Source: Pseudomonadota bacterium
Lineage (GTDB): Bacteria > Pseudomonadota > Gammaproteobacteria > Acidithiobacillales > Acidithiobacillaceae
Direction of reading: 5' to 3'
Assembly (NCBI GenBank): GCA_021839095.1
Contig: JAKCBU010000004.1
Location: 1 to 15,153, forward strand
DNA length: 15,153 nt
Both the position numbers and the translations under genes were made by a program. The notes beneath the pieces were generated by a model. The model ran no database searches. It had not been told where the DNA came from and worked only from the letters and a program-made list of their open reading frames with translations. Positions 1 through 7,191 of the stretch are shown here, piece by piece. Within the stretch, counting starts at the first letter, position 1; the number at the start of each line of letters is the position of its first letter.

Positions 1-300
1 CCGATCTAAGGCGGCAGCCCTATCAAAGGGTTGGAAACAGTCGGAGGTCTTCTGTTTGTAAAGGTTCAGGCAACCCACCCTTGCGGGTTGGCGCCAATCA
101 GGGTAATGCAGTTTTTTCCAGTTCCAAGGCAAGAGTTCGTGAAGTCTTTTGTTGGGCCGGGTCGGTAGCTTTTCGAGGACATCACAGCGATATGCGAAGG
201 GCTCAATGCCGTTACACCTTTCGATGACGCTGTAGAATGAGGCCGATTGCTCGTTTGCCGCCAGCGTCATTACCCCATTCAGATCTCGCGCTGAATTCGA
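1..300 (-). pseudogene. IS66-family transposase (TnpC) C-terminal remnant
   Basis: Read on the minus strand, about 300 down to 245 gives SEWGNDAGGKRA. After a one-base frameshift near 241-247 the reading continues as ASFYSVIERCNGIEPFAY and later LHELLPWNWK. This is the usual end of IS66 transposases (AGGERAA, LYSLIETAKLNGL-P-AYL, then LLPWN). The first frame meets a stop at the valine-stop shown near 212, so the gene is broken. The second frame stays open to the left edge, well past the normal family terminus, so the stop or the IS end has also been lost. No inverted repeat was recognised. It marks old mobile DNA beside the vnf cluster. The family call is by motif recall, without a search. 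Confidence 0.75.
71..90. repeat. short hairpin at old IS end
   Basis: CAACCC (71-76) pairs perfectly with GGGTTG (85-90) around an 8-base loop. It lies in the C-terminal extension of the IS66 remnant. No T-run follows, so it is not a convincing terminator. It could be a leftover of an element end. Confidence 0.3.
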
Positions 301-309
301 ATATGAATC

Positions 310-323
310 GTACCGTAAGGTAC
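310..323 (+). promoter_or_regulatory. VnfA-type activator site 1, GTAC-N6-GTAC
   Basis: The sequence GTACCGTAAGGTAC is an exact match to GTAC-N6-GTAC, the pattern reported for VnfA binding in Azotobacter vinelandii. It lies about 110 bp upstream of the -24 element of the sigma-54 promoter at 432-447, a normal distance for an upstream activating sequence. vnfA itself is encoded at 4655. Confidence 0.65.
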
Positions 324-339
324 AAATGTTGGCGCGAAT

Positions 340-353
340 GTACAGTCATGTGC
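340..353 (+). promoter_or_regulatory. VnfA-type activator site 2, GTAC-N6-GTgC
   Basis: GTACAGTCATGTGC matches GTAC-N6-GTAC with one mismatch. Its centre is 30 bp from that of site 1, close to three helical turns, so two activator dimers would lie on the same face of the DNA. Paired sites are usual for activators of this class. Confidence 0.5.
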
Positions 354-431
354 GGATTGTTAAGGCATCGATAGCGGCTGGACAACATTTCTGGATATAA
401 AAAGCGCCGTTTCAGGCGGCATGCATTGAAT

Positions 432-447
432 TGGCCCAGAGTTTGCA
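432..447 (+). promoter_or_regulatory. sigma-54 promoter of the vnfEN operon
   Basis: TGGCCCAGAGTTTGCA fits the -24/-12 consensus TGGCACRNNNNTTGCW with one clear mismatch. The invariant GG (433-434) and GC (445-446) are 10 bases apart. Transcription should begin near 458, leaving a leader of about 30 bases before the ATG at 490. No other sigma-54 element was seen in the operon. Confidence 0.82.
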
Positions 448-489
448 AAGGCTCGAAGGCATATTTCGATCCATCCGGGAGAACCCGTC

Positions 490-927
490 ATGCCAATGCC
501 CCCTGTCCAGCAGCCACCGAAGGAAGACATCGCCTGCCGGATCTGCACCATTCGCCTGGAGCAGGTCTGTTACCAGCGGGCCTGGTGGTTCCGCGCCTTC
601 CGGGAAGTCCTGGCTACCGGTATCCGGCTCTTTGCCATCGCTTACCGGATACGTCCGGATAATTACAAGAGCCGCTCGAAGATGTGCTTCAAGTGCCTGC
701 GGTTTCGCAAGAATGCGCTGAAGCGGCGGTCACGGTTGTTCAACTGGCTCGATGGCTACCTGAACCCGATCTTCAACCGCGCCCGCGACTCGCTGCTGAC
801 ACCCCGGGAGTTGGAGTACGCCCGTGCGCTGGCGCGGCGCGCCGAAGACCGCGACTTCGTGGAACGCGAGAGCGGCGCCTCTCTCCGCCCATCGGCGCCA
901 TCGGCCGGAGGCCCCCATGAGGCATGA
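490..927 (+). CDS. unrecognised 145-aa CxxC protein, first gene of the vnfEN operon
   Basis: Not recognised. The start ATG at 490 has GGGAG at 477-481, eight bases away, and lies just after the sigma-54 promoter. Its end overlaps vnfE by 11 bases, so the two are probably translationally coupled. Visible features are C16-R-I-C19, C27, and C66-F-K-C69, a pattern able to bind zinc or an Fe-S cluster. A hydrophobic/aromatic stretch (about 32-52) is followed by a strongly basic segment (about 53-82, many R and K). The C-terminal part (about 100-125) is charged and probably helical. There is no signal peptide. Position in the operon implies a role in V-nitrogenase cofactor assembly, for example as a metal or cluster handling protein, a redox partner or a regulator. 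That is inference from context only. Confidence 0.8.
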   Translation: MPMPPVQQPPKEDIACRICTIRLEQVCYQRAWWFRAFREVLATGIRLFAIAYRIRPDNYKSRSKMCFKCLRFRKNALKRRSRLFNWLDGYLNPIFNRARDSLLTPRELEYARALARRAEDRDFVERESGASLRPSAPSAGGPHEA

Positions 928-2302
928 TGAAATTCTGGCCTTGCAAAACGAGCCGGCGTGCGCCCACAACAACAAGGGCAAGTCGGGCTGCGCCAAGGCT
1001 CAGCCGGGGGCGACCCAGGGCGGTTGCGCTTTCGACGGCGCGCGTAATGCCTTGCTGCCCATCGCCGACGTCGCCCATCTCGTCCACGGCCCCATCGGTT
1101 GCGCCGGAAGCTCATGGGATTCCCGGGGCACCCGCTCCAGCGGCCCCACGCTGTACCGGGTCGGCATGACCACCGACTTGTCCGACCTGGACGTCATCAT
1201 GGGTCGTGGCGAAAAGCGGCTATTCCGCGCCATCAAGCAGGCGATCGACACTTATCGCCCGGCAGCGGTGTTCGTGTATGTCACCTGCGTTCCGGCATTG
1301 CACGGCGACGACGTCGAAGCCGTCACCAAGGCCGCCACCGAGCGGTGGGGGGTGCCGGTGATCCCGGTGGACTGCGCCGGGTTTTACGGCAACAAGAACC
1401 TCGGCAACCGCATTGCCGGCGATGTGGTGTTCAAGCACGTCATCGGCACCCGCGAGCCCGATCCGGTGCCAGCCAGTGCCAGGCGCCCCGGTATCATGAC
1501 CCACGACGTCAACCTCATCGGCGAATGGAATGTGGCCGGCGAATTCTGGAATGTCGCACCGTTGTTCGATGAGCTTGGCCTGCGCATCCTCTGCACACTT
1601 TCGGGCGACTCCCGCTTCCGCGAAGTACAAACCATGCACCGTGCCGAAGCCAATATGGTGGTGTGCTCCAAAGCAATGCTGACGGTCGCCCGCAAGCTGC
1701 AGGAGAAATACGGCACCCCGTTCTTCGAGGGTAGCTTTTATGGCATCAGGGATACCTCGCAGGCGTTGCGCGGCTTCGTCGGGCTGTTGGGTGACTCCGG
1801 GCTCGCCGCCCGTACCGAGGCAGTGATTGCCCGGGAGGAAAGCAAGGTGGAGAAGGCCATTGCGCCGTTGCGCCCCCGTCTCGAGGGTAAGCGTGTGCTG
1901 ATCTTCACCGGCGGCTACAAGTCGTGGTCCATCGTTTCGGCCATGCAGGACCTGGGTATGGTGGTAGTGGCCACCGGTACGGAAAAGTCCACCGAGGAGG
2001 ACAAGGCCCGCATCCGCGATCTCATGGGGCCCGATGCCAGGATGATTCCGGACAACGACCAGACGCGCCTTCTCGAAATCTTCGCGGAATGTGGGGCCGA
2101 CATCCTGCTGGCCGGCGACCGCTATATCTATCCCACGCTGAAGTCGCGCATCCCTTTTCTGGACATCGATCACGTACGCAATATCGGTTACGCCGGATAT
2201 GCCGGCATGGTCGAACTGGCCCGCAATCTGGAGAAATCCATTCACAACCCGGTATGGAAGCAAGTCCACTCGCGCCCCTCATGGGCGGGCGCGACAGCAT
2301 AG
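917..2302 (+). CDS. vnfE: VnfE, FeV-cofactor assembly scaffold subunit
   Basis: A 461-residue member of the NifD/NifE family. With VnfN it should form a cytoplasmic E2N2 scaffold on which the NifB-made Fe-S-C core is matured to the vanadium cofactor. The start at 917 is set by GGAGG at 907-911. It puts the conserved cysteines at C37 (GGCAF), C62 (GPIGCAG), C124 ([11 protein letters not shown]) and C250 (MVVCSK), the same numbers as in A. vinelandii NifE. A longer frame from 824 would add 31 residues that only overlap the previous gene. The C-terminal IGYAGYAGM motif is typical of the E branch, in place of the histidine cofactor motif of the catalytic D subunit. The assignment as VnfE rather than NifE or AnfE comes from the operon, with vnfA and vnfDGK alongside. 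Confidence 0.92.
   Translation: MRHDEILALQNEPACAHNNKGKSGCAKAQPGATQGGCAFDGARNALLPIADVAHLVHGPIGCAGSSWDSRGTRSSGPTLYRVGMTTDLSDLDVIMGRGEKRLFRAIKQAIDTYRPAAVFVYVTCVPALHGDDVEAVTKAATERWGVPVIPVDCAGFYGNKNLGNRIAGDVVFKHVIGTREPDPVPASARRPGIMTHDVNLIGEWNVAGEFWNVAPLFDELGLRILCTLSGDSRFREVQTMHRAEANMVVCSKAMLTVARKLQEKYGTPFFEGSFYGIRDTSQALRGFVGLLGDSGLAARTEAVIAREESKVEKAIAPLRPRLEGKRVLIFTGGYKSWSIVSAMQDLGMVVVATGTEKSTEEDKARIRDLMGPDARMIPDNDQTRLLEIFAECGADILLAGDRYIYPTLKSRIPFLDIDHVRNIGYAGYAGMVELARNLEKSIHNPVWKQVHSRPSWAGATA
2271..2293 (+). promoter_or_regulatory. hairpin at the vnfE/vnfN junction
   Basis: CGCGCCC (2271-2277) pairs perfectly with GGGCGCG (2287-2293) around a 9-base loop. It overlaps the last codons of vnfE and ends 19 bases before the vnfN ATG. 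vnfN has no good Shine-Dalgarno sequence, so the hairpin could affect translational coupling or mRNA processing. It may also be chance in GC-rich DNA. Confidence 0.35.
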
Positions 2303-2312
2303 GCCGGCGACG

Positions 2313-3689
2313 ATGGCCGAGATCATCCTCCCCGCAAAAGCGCTGGCCGTGAATCCACTCAAGGTCAGTCAGCCGGTGGGCGCCTCGCTGGCGTTCCTCG
2401 GTCTGGCCAATACCATGCCGCTGGAACACGGTGCCCGCGGCTGCACGTCCTTCAACAAGCTGTTTTTCATGCGGCACTTCCACGAGCCGATCCCCCTGCA
2501 GACGACCGCCATGGACCAGATGACCACGGTCCTTGGGGCCGACGGCAACGTGGTGGAGGCGCTACGCACGATTGCCGACAGGAACCGGCCGGACATCATC
2601 GGTCTGATCACCACCGGCCTGTCCGAGATCCAAGGGGCGGACATCCCCAGTTCCATCAAGGCGTTCCGCGATACCTATCCGCAATACGGCGAGGTGGCGG
2701 TGGTGCCGGTCAGCGCCACGGATACGCTGGGCTGCCTGGAAACCGGTTTTGGCCGAGCGGTGGAGGCCATCATCGCGGCGCTGGTCCCCGCCGTTCCCGC
2801 CACTGTCCGCCACCCCCGCCAAGTGAACGTGCTGGTTCCATCCATGTTGACGCCCGGGGACATCGAAGTGATCAGGGAATGGGTGGAATCTTTCGACCTC
2901 CACCCCGTCGTTTTGCCCGACGTCGCCGATTCCCTGGACGGCCACCTCATCGATGCGGGCTATTCCACCCTCACCTACGGTGGTACGCCACGGGCGAGAA
3001 TCGCCACCATGGGCAAGTCCATCGCCACCCTGGTCATTGGACACTCATTGGCCCGTGCCGCCGATCTCCTGAAGGAACGCACCGGCGTGCCTGACTACCG
3101 CTTCCCCGGCCTCATGGGGTTGGAGGAATGCGACGCCTTCACGCAAGTCCTCAACGATATTTCCGGCTGTCCCGTTCCCGACCGTATCGCACGCCAGCGG
3201 GCCTGCTTGCAGGATGCCATGGTCGATACCCATTTCCAGCTCGGCGGCGCCCGCATCGCGGTGGCCGCCGACGCGGAACTGCTCGCCACCCTGACCCGAT
3301 TCCTCGTCGGTATGGGTGCCGACGTGGTCGCTGCCGTAGCCTCGGCCTCCATGCCGGCCCTGGTCGCCCTGCCGGTGGATAGCGTGATTGTCGGTGATCT
3401 CGAAGACCTGGAAGTCCGCGCACGGGAACGGGGTTCAGAGCTGATCATCACCAATTCACACGGGGCCGAGGTCGCTGCACGGCTAGGTGTCCCCCTCCTG
3501 CGCGCCGGCTTTCCCTTATACGACCACTACGGCGGTTTCGCCCGCCCTTGGGTCGGTTATGGCGGCAGTCGGCAAGTCTTGTTCGACCTCGCCAATCAGC
3601 TCGTTACACATCATCGGGGCGTCAAGCCCTATCGGTCCCGCTATTGGCAGGATACACCACGTTCCCGGGAAGCGCCGGGGTGTCAGTGA
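2313..3689 (+). CDS. vnfN: VnfN, FeV-cofactor assembly scaffold subunit
   Basis: A 458-residue member of the NifK/NifN family and partner of VnfE in the scaffold complex. The ATG at 2313 follows the vnfE stop by 10 bases. The longer frame from 2199 only overlaps vnfE. No strong ribosome site precedes it, which suggests coupling to vnfE. Motifs seen include the N-terminal NPLKVSQPVGASLAFLG, HGARGCTSF with C44, and ITTGLSEIQGADI. The last has glycine where catalytic K subunits have a P-cluster cysteine ([11 protein letters not shown] in VnfK here). That substitution fits a scaffold protein, not an enzyme subunit. The C-terminal PLYDHYGGFARPWVGYGG is typical of the family. Confidence 0.92.
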   Translation: MAEIILPAKALAVNPLKVSQPVGASLAFLGLANTMPLEHGARGCTSFNKLFFMRHFHEPIPLQTTAMDQMTTVLGADGNVVEALRTIADRNRPDIIGLITTGLSEIQGADIPSSIKAFRDTYPQYGEVAVVPVSATDTLGCLETGFGRAVEAIIAALVPAVPATVRHPRQVNVLVPSMLTPGDIEVIREWVESFDLHPVVLPDVADSLDGHLIDAGYSTLTYGGTPRARIATMGKSIATLVIGHSLARAADLLKERTGVPDYRFPGLMGLEECDAFTQVLNDISGCPVPDRIARQRACLQDAMVDTHFQLGGARIAVAADAELLATLTRFLVGMGADVVAAVASASMPALVALPVDSVIVGDLEDLEVRARERGSELIITNSHGAEVAARLGVPLLRAGFPLYDHYGGFARPWVGYGGSRQVLFDLANQLVTHHRGVKPYRSRYWQDTPRSREAPGCQ

Positions 3690-3702
3690 CAGGAGGCTGG
3701 AA

Positions 3703-4203
3703 ATGCTGAAGGTTGCCTTTGCATCCAACGACCACGTCCACGTCAACCAGCATTTTGGGGGTGCCGAGGGCTTCATTGTCTACGATGTTTCGCCTGGCCA
3801 CGCGGAATTGGTCGGTCTCGGCGAGTTCACCAGAGTCGAGCACGTAGGCTCCACCGGCCGGGCGGGCCTGACCGGCGGGACCGAGGACAAGGTGCTCGCC
3901 AAGCTGGATTTTCTGCAGGACTGCGCAGCCGTATATGCGGTAGCCATCGGCAATTCCTCCATCAAGCGCCTGATGAAGGCGGAGATACAGCCGATCATCA
4001 CCGACAATGGCCACCATATCGTGGATCTGTTGAGCGAGGTCAGCCAGGCATTGTGGGAGCCGGGTTCCCTGTCCTGGGTCGACCGTCTTTGCGCCAAGGC
4101 CGATACCCGGTCGTCCGGCCTTGTTGTCGGCAAGGCCCGTGAAGACCGGGACCGCCTAGCAAGCCACGCCGTTATACCCCTAAGACACCCGGAACAAGGA
4201 TGA
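3703..4203 (+). CDS. vnfX: VnfX, NifX-family cofactor carrier
   Basis: A 166-residue protein with a dinitrogenase-cofactor-binding NifX fold. It starts MLKVAFASNDHVHVNQHFGG, with the family's QHFG histidine at H17. It ends with a long polar tail (about 125-166) not needed for the domain. In A. vinelandii, VnfX binds NifB-co and a vanadium-containing precursor, passing them through the VnfEN pathway. AGGAGG at 3691-3696 lies six bases before the ATG. A longer frame from 3487 is rejected because it overlaps vnfN. The gene follows vnfN by 13 bases, the usual vnfENX order. Confidence 0.9.
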   Translation: MLKVAFASNDHVHVNQHFGGAEGFIVYDVSPGHAELVGLGEFTRVEHVGSTGRAGLTGGTEDKVLAKLDFLQDCAAVYAVAIGNSSIKRLMKAEIQPIITDNGHHIVDLLSEVSQALWEPGSLSWVDRLCAKADTRSSGLVVGKAREDRDRLASHAVIPLRHPEQG

Positions 4204-4209
4204 CGGACC

Positions 4210-4449
4210 ATGAACGACCAACAGCGCCTTCAACTCATTACCGCCGCCATTGAAGAGTTCCGCCCCGCTGTCCAGCGTGATGGCGGTGAGATCGAACTGG
4301 TCGCCGTCGAGGGGGATATCATCAGAGTGAGACTTACGGGCGCCTGCACCACCTGCAGCCTGGCCGGGCAGACCCTGGGCACCCTGCGGCGCCGGTTGGT
4401 CGCAGTGCTGGGGACGCCGGTAAGGGTCCTTCCCGCAGCCTTGGGGTGA
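4210..4449 (+). CDS. NifU C-terminal/Nfu-like Fe-S scaffold, single domain
   Basis: A 79-residue protein that corresponds to the Nfu domain alone (NifU C-terminal part). It shows RPAVQRDGGEIELVAVEGD and then the cluster-binding CxxC in GACTTCSLAGQT (C46, C49). In NifU this domain holds a [4Fe-4S] cluster for transfer to nitrogenase proteins. Here it lacks the IscU-like and ferredoxin-like parts. It starts six bases after vnfX, and AAGGA at 4195-4199 overlaps the end of vnfX. By position it probably supplies clusters to the V system or to VnfEN, which is inferred. A general housekeeping Nfu is the alternative, but operon placement argues against it. Confidence 0.88.
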   Translation: MNDQQRLQLITAAIEEFRPAVQRDGGEIELVAVEGDIIRVRLTGACTTCSLAGQTLGTLRRRLVAVLGTPVRVLPAALG

Positions 4450-4451
4450 AA

Positions 4452-4465
4452 CCGGGCTACCCCGG
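4452..4465 (+). terminator. possible weak terminator after the vnfEN operon
   Basis: CCGGG (4452-4456) pairs with CCCGG (4461-4465) around CTAC, directly behind the stop of the Nfu-like gene. No T-run follows. It may mark the operon end or slow read-through into vnfA. Confidence 0.3.
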
Positions 4466-4491
4466 GCCTTTGGCGCGCCTGGCGAAATATC

Positions 4492-4520
4492 TTTACAGAA
4501 ATAACGACATGATGAAAAAT
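4492..4520 (+). promoter_or_regulatory. possible sigma-70 promoter of vnfA
   Basis: TTTACA (4492-4497) and AAAAAT (4515-4520) are 17 bases apart, matching the -35 at 5/6 and the -10 at 4/6. This is the only A+T-rich patch in the 205-base gap before vnfA. It would leave a leader of about 125 bases. No convincing sigma-54 element or GTAC-N6-GTAC site lies here, so vnfA may not activate itself. The call is weak. Confidence 0.3.
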
Positions 4521-4654
4521 CGATGAACGGTCGAAATGCGGTGATTTCACATGGGGATTGCCGGGGGCGGAAATACCGGCCCTCGGATCCGCGTGTGACG
4601 ACGCCGTGTCGGTCGTGCCCCACCGCCCGGATCGGCCCACCAGAAAGGACTGAG

Positions 4655-6256
4655 ATGCCCATGGATTCATCCTTCATAGTCGATCTGGAAGATGTGGTCG
4701 AAGACTTCAGCGGTTGCAAGACCGGTGAATGCCGCATCAACGTCCTTCCCCTGCTTTACCGTGTCAGTCAGATATTGAAGGAAAACGAGGACCTGCAGAA
4801 CACGCTGACCATCATCCTCGAAGTCATGCAGCAGCGCATGAAGGTCATCCGCGGCATGGTGAACCTTTACGACTGGCAATCCGGAACCATTTTCATCCAC
4901 GAAAGTTTCGGGCTGAGTGAAGAGCAAAAGGCGCGCGGTATCTATTCCATCGGCGAAGGGGTCACCGGATCGGTGGTCGAAACCGGAAAGGCCGTCATCG
5001 TGCCCAGGTTGGGCGACAATCCGAGTTTTCTGAATCGTACCAGGAGTCATGTCGGCAACGATGACATGGACGTATCCTTCCTTTGCGTACCGATCTCCCA
5101 CGGACGCAAGGTATTAGGCACCATCAGCGCCGAACGGGCCTACCACAACCGTCGGTTATTGAAGCAGGACGTGGAGTTGCTGGCGACCATCGCCTCCATG
5201 ATCGCCCCGGCGGTGGAGCTGTATCTTCTGGAAAACATCAGGAAGGTGCAACTGGAAAACGAGAATCGCCGCCTGAAAAATGCCCTCAAGGAACGGTTCA
5301 AGCCAGCCAATATCATTGGCAACTCCAAGAAGATGCAGGATGTCTATGAATTGATTCAGAAGATTTCCGTCACCAAGACGACTGTTCTTATCACGGGTGA
5401 AAGCGGTGTGGGAAAGGAATTGGTTGCCAACGCCATCCACTACAACAGCGAGGTATCGGATGGACCGTTCTGCAAGTTCAATTGCGCCGCCCTACCCGAA
5501 AGCATCGTCGAGAGCGAACTGTTCGGGCATGAAAAGGGGGCGTTCACCGGCGCCGTCACCCTGCGCAAGGGGCGGTTCGAACTGGCCGATGGCGGAACCA
5601 TTTTTCTGGACGAGGTCGGCGAGCTGTCGCTGCCCGTCCAGGCGAAACTGCTGCGCGTGCTGCAGGAGCGGACGTTCGAACGCGTCGGCGGCAGCCGCCC
5701 GATCAAGGTGGACCTGCGCATCATCGCGGCAACCAACCGGAATCTGGCCGACATGGTCGAAAATGGGACGTTCAGGGAAGACCTCTATTATCGGCTGAAC
5801 GTGTTCCCGATCATGGTCCCTCCCCTGCGCGAGCGGGGAAGCGACGTGGTGGCGTTGGCCGATCATTTCATCGCCCACTTCGCGGCGGAAGCGGGCAAGG
5901 AGATCAAACGCATCTCGACGCCGGCGCTCAACATGCTGATGGGTTACCACTGGCCCGGCAACGTGCGGGAACTCGAGAACGTGATCGAGCGCTCGGTGAT
6001 TCTCTCGGACGACGGCGTCATCCATGGATACAACCTGCCGCCGTCCTTGCAGACGGCGACGGAGTCGGGAATCCCGTTCGGGGGCGGGCTGGAGGCCAAA
6101 TTGGCGGCGGTAGAATACGAGATGATCGTCGAGGCGCTCAAGACCCACAAGGGCAACACGACCGAGGCGGCGAAAGAATTGAACCTGACGCGTCGCATCC
6201 TCGGCTTGCGCATGGCCAGATATCATCTCAGCTACAAGTCCTATCGAAAGGACTGA
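4655..6256 (+). CDS. vnfA: VnfA, sigma-54 activator of V-nitrogenase genes
   Basis: A 533-residue enhancer-binding protein. It has an N-terminal cysteine motif (C21, C26), a GAF domain (about 45-195), and a helical linker (about 195-215). The AAA+ domain (about 218-460) has Walker A GESGVGKE (248-255), the sigma-54-contacting GAFTGA (295-300) and Walker B GTIFLDE (314-320). A Fis-type helix-turn-helix lies at about 501-521. The overall sequence resembles A. vinelandii VnfA, including LKERFKPANIIGNSK. The ATG at 4655 follows AAAGGA (4644-4649); a longer frame from 4523 lacks any ribosome site. A. vinelandii VnfA has three N-terminal cysteines (C-X-C-X4-C) linked to an Fe-S cluster. Here the first is S19, leaving only C21 and C26. 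It should act at the sigma-54 promoters in this window. Confidence 0.92.
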   Translation: MPMDSSFIVDLEDVVEDFSGCKTGECRINVLPLLYRVSQILKENEDLQNTLTIILEVMQQRMKVIRGMVNLYDWQSGTIFIHESFGLSEEQKARGIYSIGEGVTGSVVETGKAVIVPRLGDNPSFLNRTRSHVGNDDMDVSFLCVPISHGRKVLGTISAERAYHNRRLLKQDVELLATIASMIAPAVELYLLENIRKVQLENENRRLKNALKERFKPANIIGNSKKMQDVYELIQKISVTKTTVLITGESGVGKELVANAIHYNSEVSDGPFCKFNCAALPESIVESELFGHEKGAFTGAVTLRKGRFELADGGTIFLDEVGELSLPVQAKLLRVLQERTFERVGGSRPIKVDLRIIAATNRNLADMVENGTFREDLYYRLNVFPIMVPPLRERGSDVVALADHFIAHFAAEAGKEIKRISTPALNMLMGYHWPGNVRELENVIERSVILSDDGVIHGYNLPPSLQTATESGIPFGGGLEAKLAAVEYEMIVEALKTHKGNTTEAAKELNLTRRILGLRMARYHLSYKSYRKD

Positions 6257-6279
6257 CGGGGCCGTTGTCGGATGGGGAG

Positions 6280-6293
6280 GCGGAGAATTCCGC
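6280..6293. terminator. possible shared terminator between convergent genes
   Basis: GCGGA (6280-6284) pairs with TCCGC (6289-6293) around GAAT, in the 41-base gap between the stops of vnfA and the convergent fusion gene. No T-run is present, so termination strength is doubtful. Confidence 0.35.
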
Positions 6294-6297
6294 AAAC

Positions 6298-7149
6298 CTA
6301 TGACGTTACGGCATCGGCATCCGCCATCTGGACCAGTTCGATGCGATAGCCGTCCGGATCCTCGATGAAAGCGACCGTGTTTTTGTTGTGTCTTTGGGGA
6401 CGGGGCGGCCGGGGCATGGTTACCCCGTCGGCCGCCAGGCGCTCGCACAGTTTATCGATGCCGGTGACCTGGATGGCGATGTGCCCGAAGGCGTCGCCCA
6501 ACCGATAGGATTCCTCGCGCTCCCAGTTGAACACCAACTCGACGGCCATGTGCCGCCCAGGGTCGCCGTAGCCCAGATAGGCCTGGGAGAAGCGGTTCTT
6601 GCGATGCTCCCGCCGTTCCAGCACCGTCATACCCAGAAGCCGGGTGTAAAAATCGACCGATCGCTCCAGGTCGCCGACCCGCAGCATGGTGTGGAGCAGC
6701 CGGAATGTGCCAGGGTCGGGCTCCGGTCCCGAGCCTCGGTCTCCCATGGCGCCAGATAACGTCAGTTGCGCACCCCTTTTTCCCAGTACGGCATAATCCC
6801 GGAAAAATGCGGTGATGGACGTCTCGACGGGCTGGCCGGCATAGCCATCCACCGCCACGACGTTCGCCGCCCGCAACTGCTCCCTCGGCGTATCACCGAT
6901 CTTCGCGACGAACAGGGCCATGCAGCCTTTCAGCGCGCGTATGGTGGCTTCGCGCCGGTTATCGCTTTCATCGACGTAATCGTCGACATTGCGGAGTTCC
7001 ACCAGCCGGGCTCCTCCGGGGTCCATCTCATAGACGTGCAATTCGTCAATCTGACCGAAGTGCTGGTCGACGGTGCCGCCATCCTTGCTGGCGACGGCAA
7101 CCAGAAGTGTAGCGTCCTTTGGGTATGATCTCTGGTCATGGCCGCACAT
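6298..7149 (-). CDS. NifX-like domain fused to glyoxalase I (GloA) domain
   Basis: A 283-residue two-domain protein. Residues about 14-122 form a NifX/NifB-C-terminal type domain (VAVASKDGGTVDQHFGQ, then FVAKIGDTPREQL). After a Gly/Pro-rich linker (about 123-148), residues 149-275 closely match glyoxalase I, beginning RLLHTMLRVGDLERSVDFY and ending FIEDPDGYRIEL. All four metal ligands of the Ni-type enzyme are present (H153, E204, H223, E271), so the domain could be active on the methylglyoxal-glutathione adduct. The ATG at 7149 has AGGAG five bases before it; a frame open to 7374 would cover the promoter and is rejected. It is transcribed away from vnfD and towards vnfA. I know of no standard nif/vnf gene with this architecture. 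Function is unknown: a cofactor carrier with a metal-binding VOC fold, or detoxification tied to V-nitrogenase. Confidence 0.88.
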   Translation of the reverse strand: MCGHDQRSYPKDATLLVAVASKDGGTVDQHFGQIDELHVYEMDPGGARLVELRNVDDYVDESDNRREATIRALKGCMALFVAKIGDTPREQLRAANVVAVDGYAGQPVETSITAFFRDYAVLGKRGAQLTLSGAMGDRGSGPEPDPGTFRLLHTMLRVGDLERSVDFYTRLLGMTVLERREHRKNRFSQAYLGYGDPGRHMAVELVFNWEREESYRLGDAFGHIAIQVTGIDKLCERLAADGVTMPRPPRPQRHNKNTVAFIEDPDGYRIELVQMADADAVTS

Positions 7150-7191
7150 GGTCACTCCTGTAAATATGTGGAAAAAGGCTGCAAGGCAACA

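Noticed and set aside
1220..2269. Long minus-strand open frame of 349 codons opposite vnfE
   Set aside because: It lies wholly within vnfE, has no recognisable motif or ribosome site, and is expected as a shadow in GC-rich coding DNA.
4555..4568. GG-N10-GC spacing upstream of vnfA as a sigma-54 promoter
   Set aside because: The -24 region reads GGGGAT and the -12 region GGGC, both far from TGGCAC and TTGC; spacing alone is common in GC-rich DNA.
5492..6448. Minus-strand open frame of 318 codons opposite vnfA
   Set aside because: It overlaps conserved AAA+ coding sequence and the convergent gene, and its protein is low-complexity and rich in R, H and Q with no family features.
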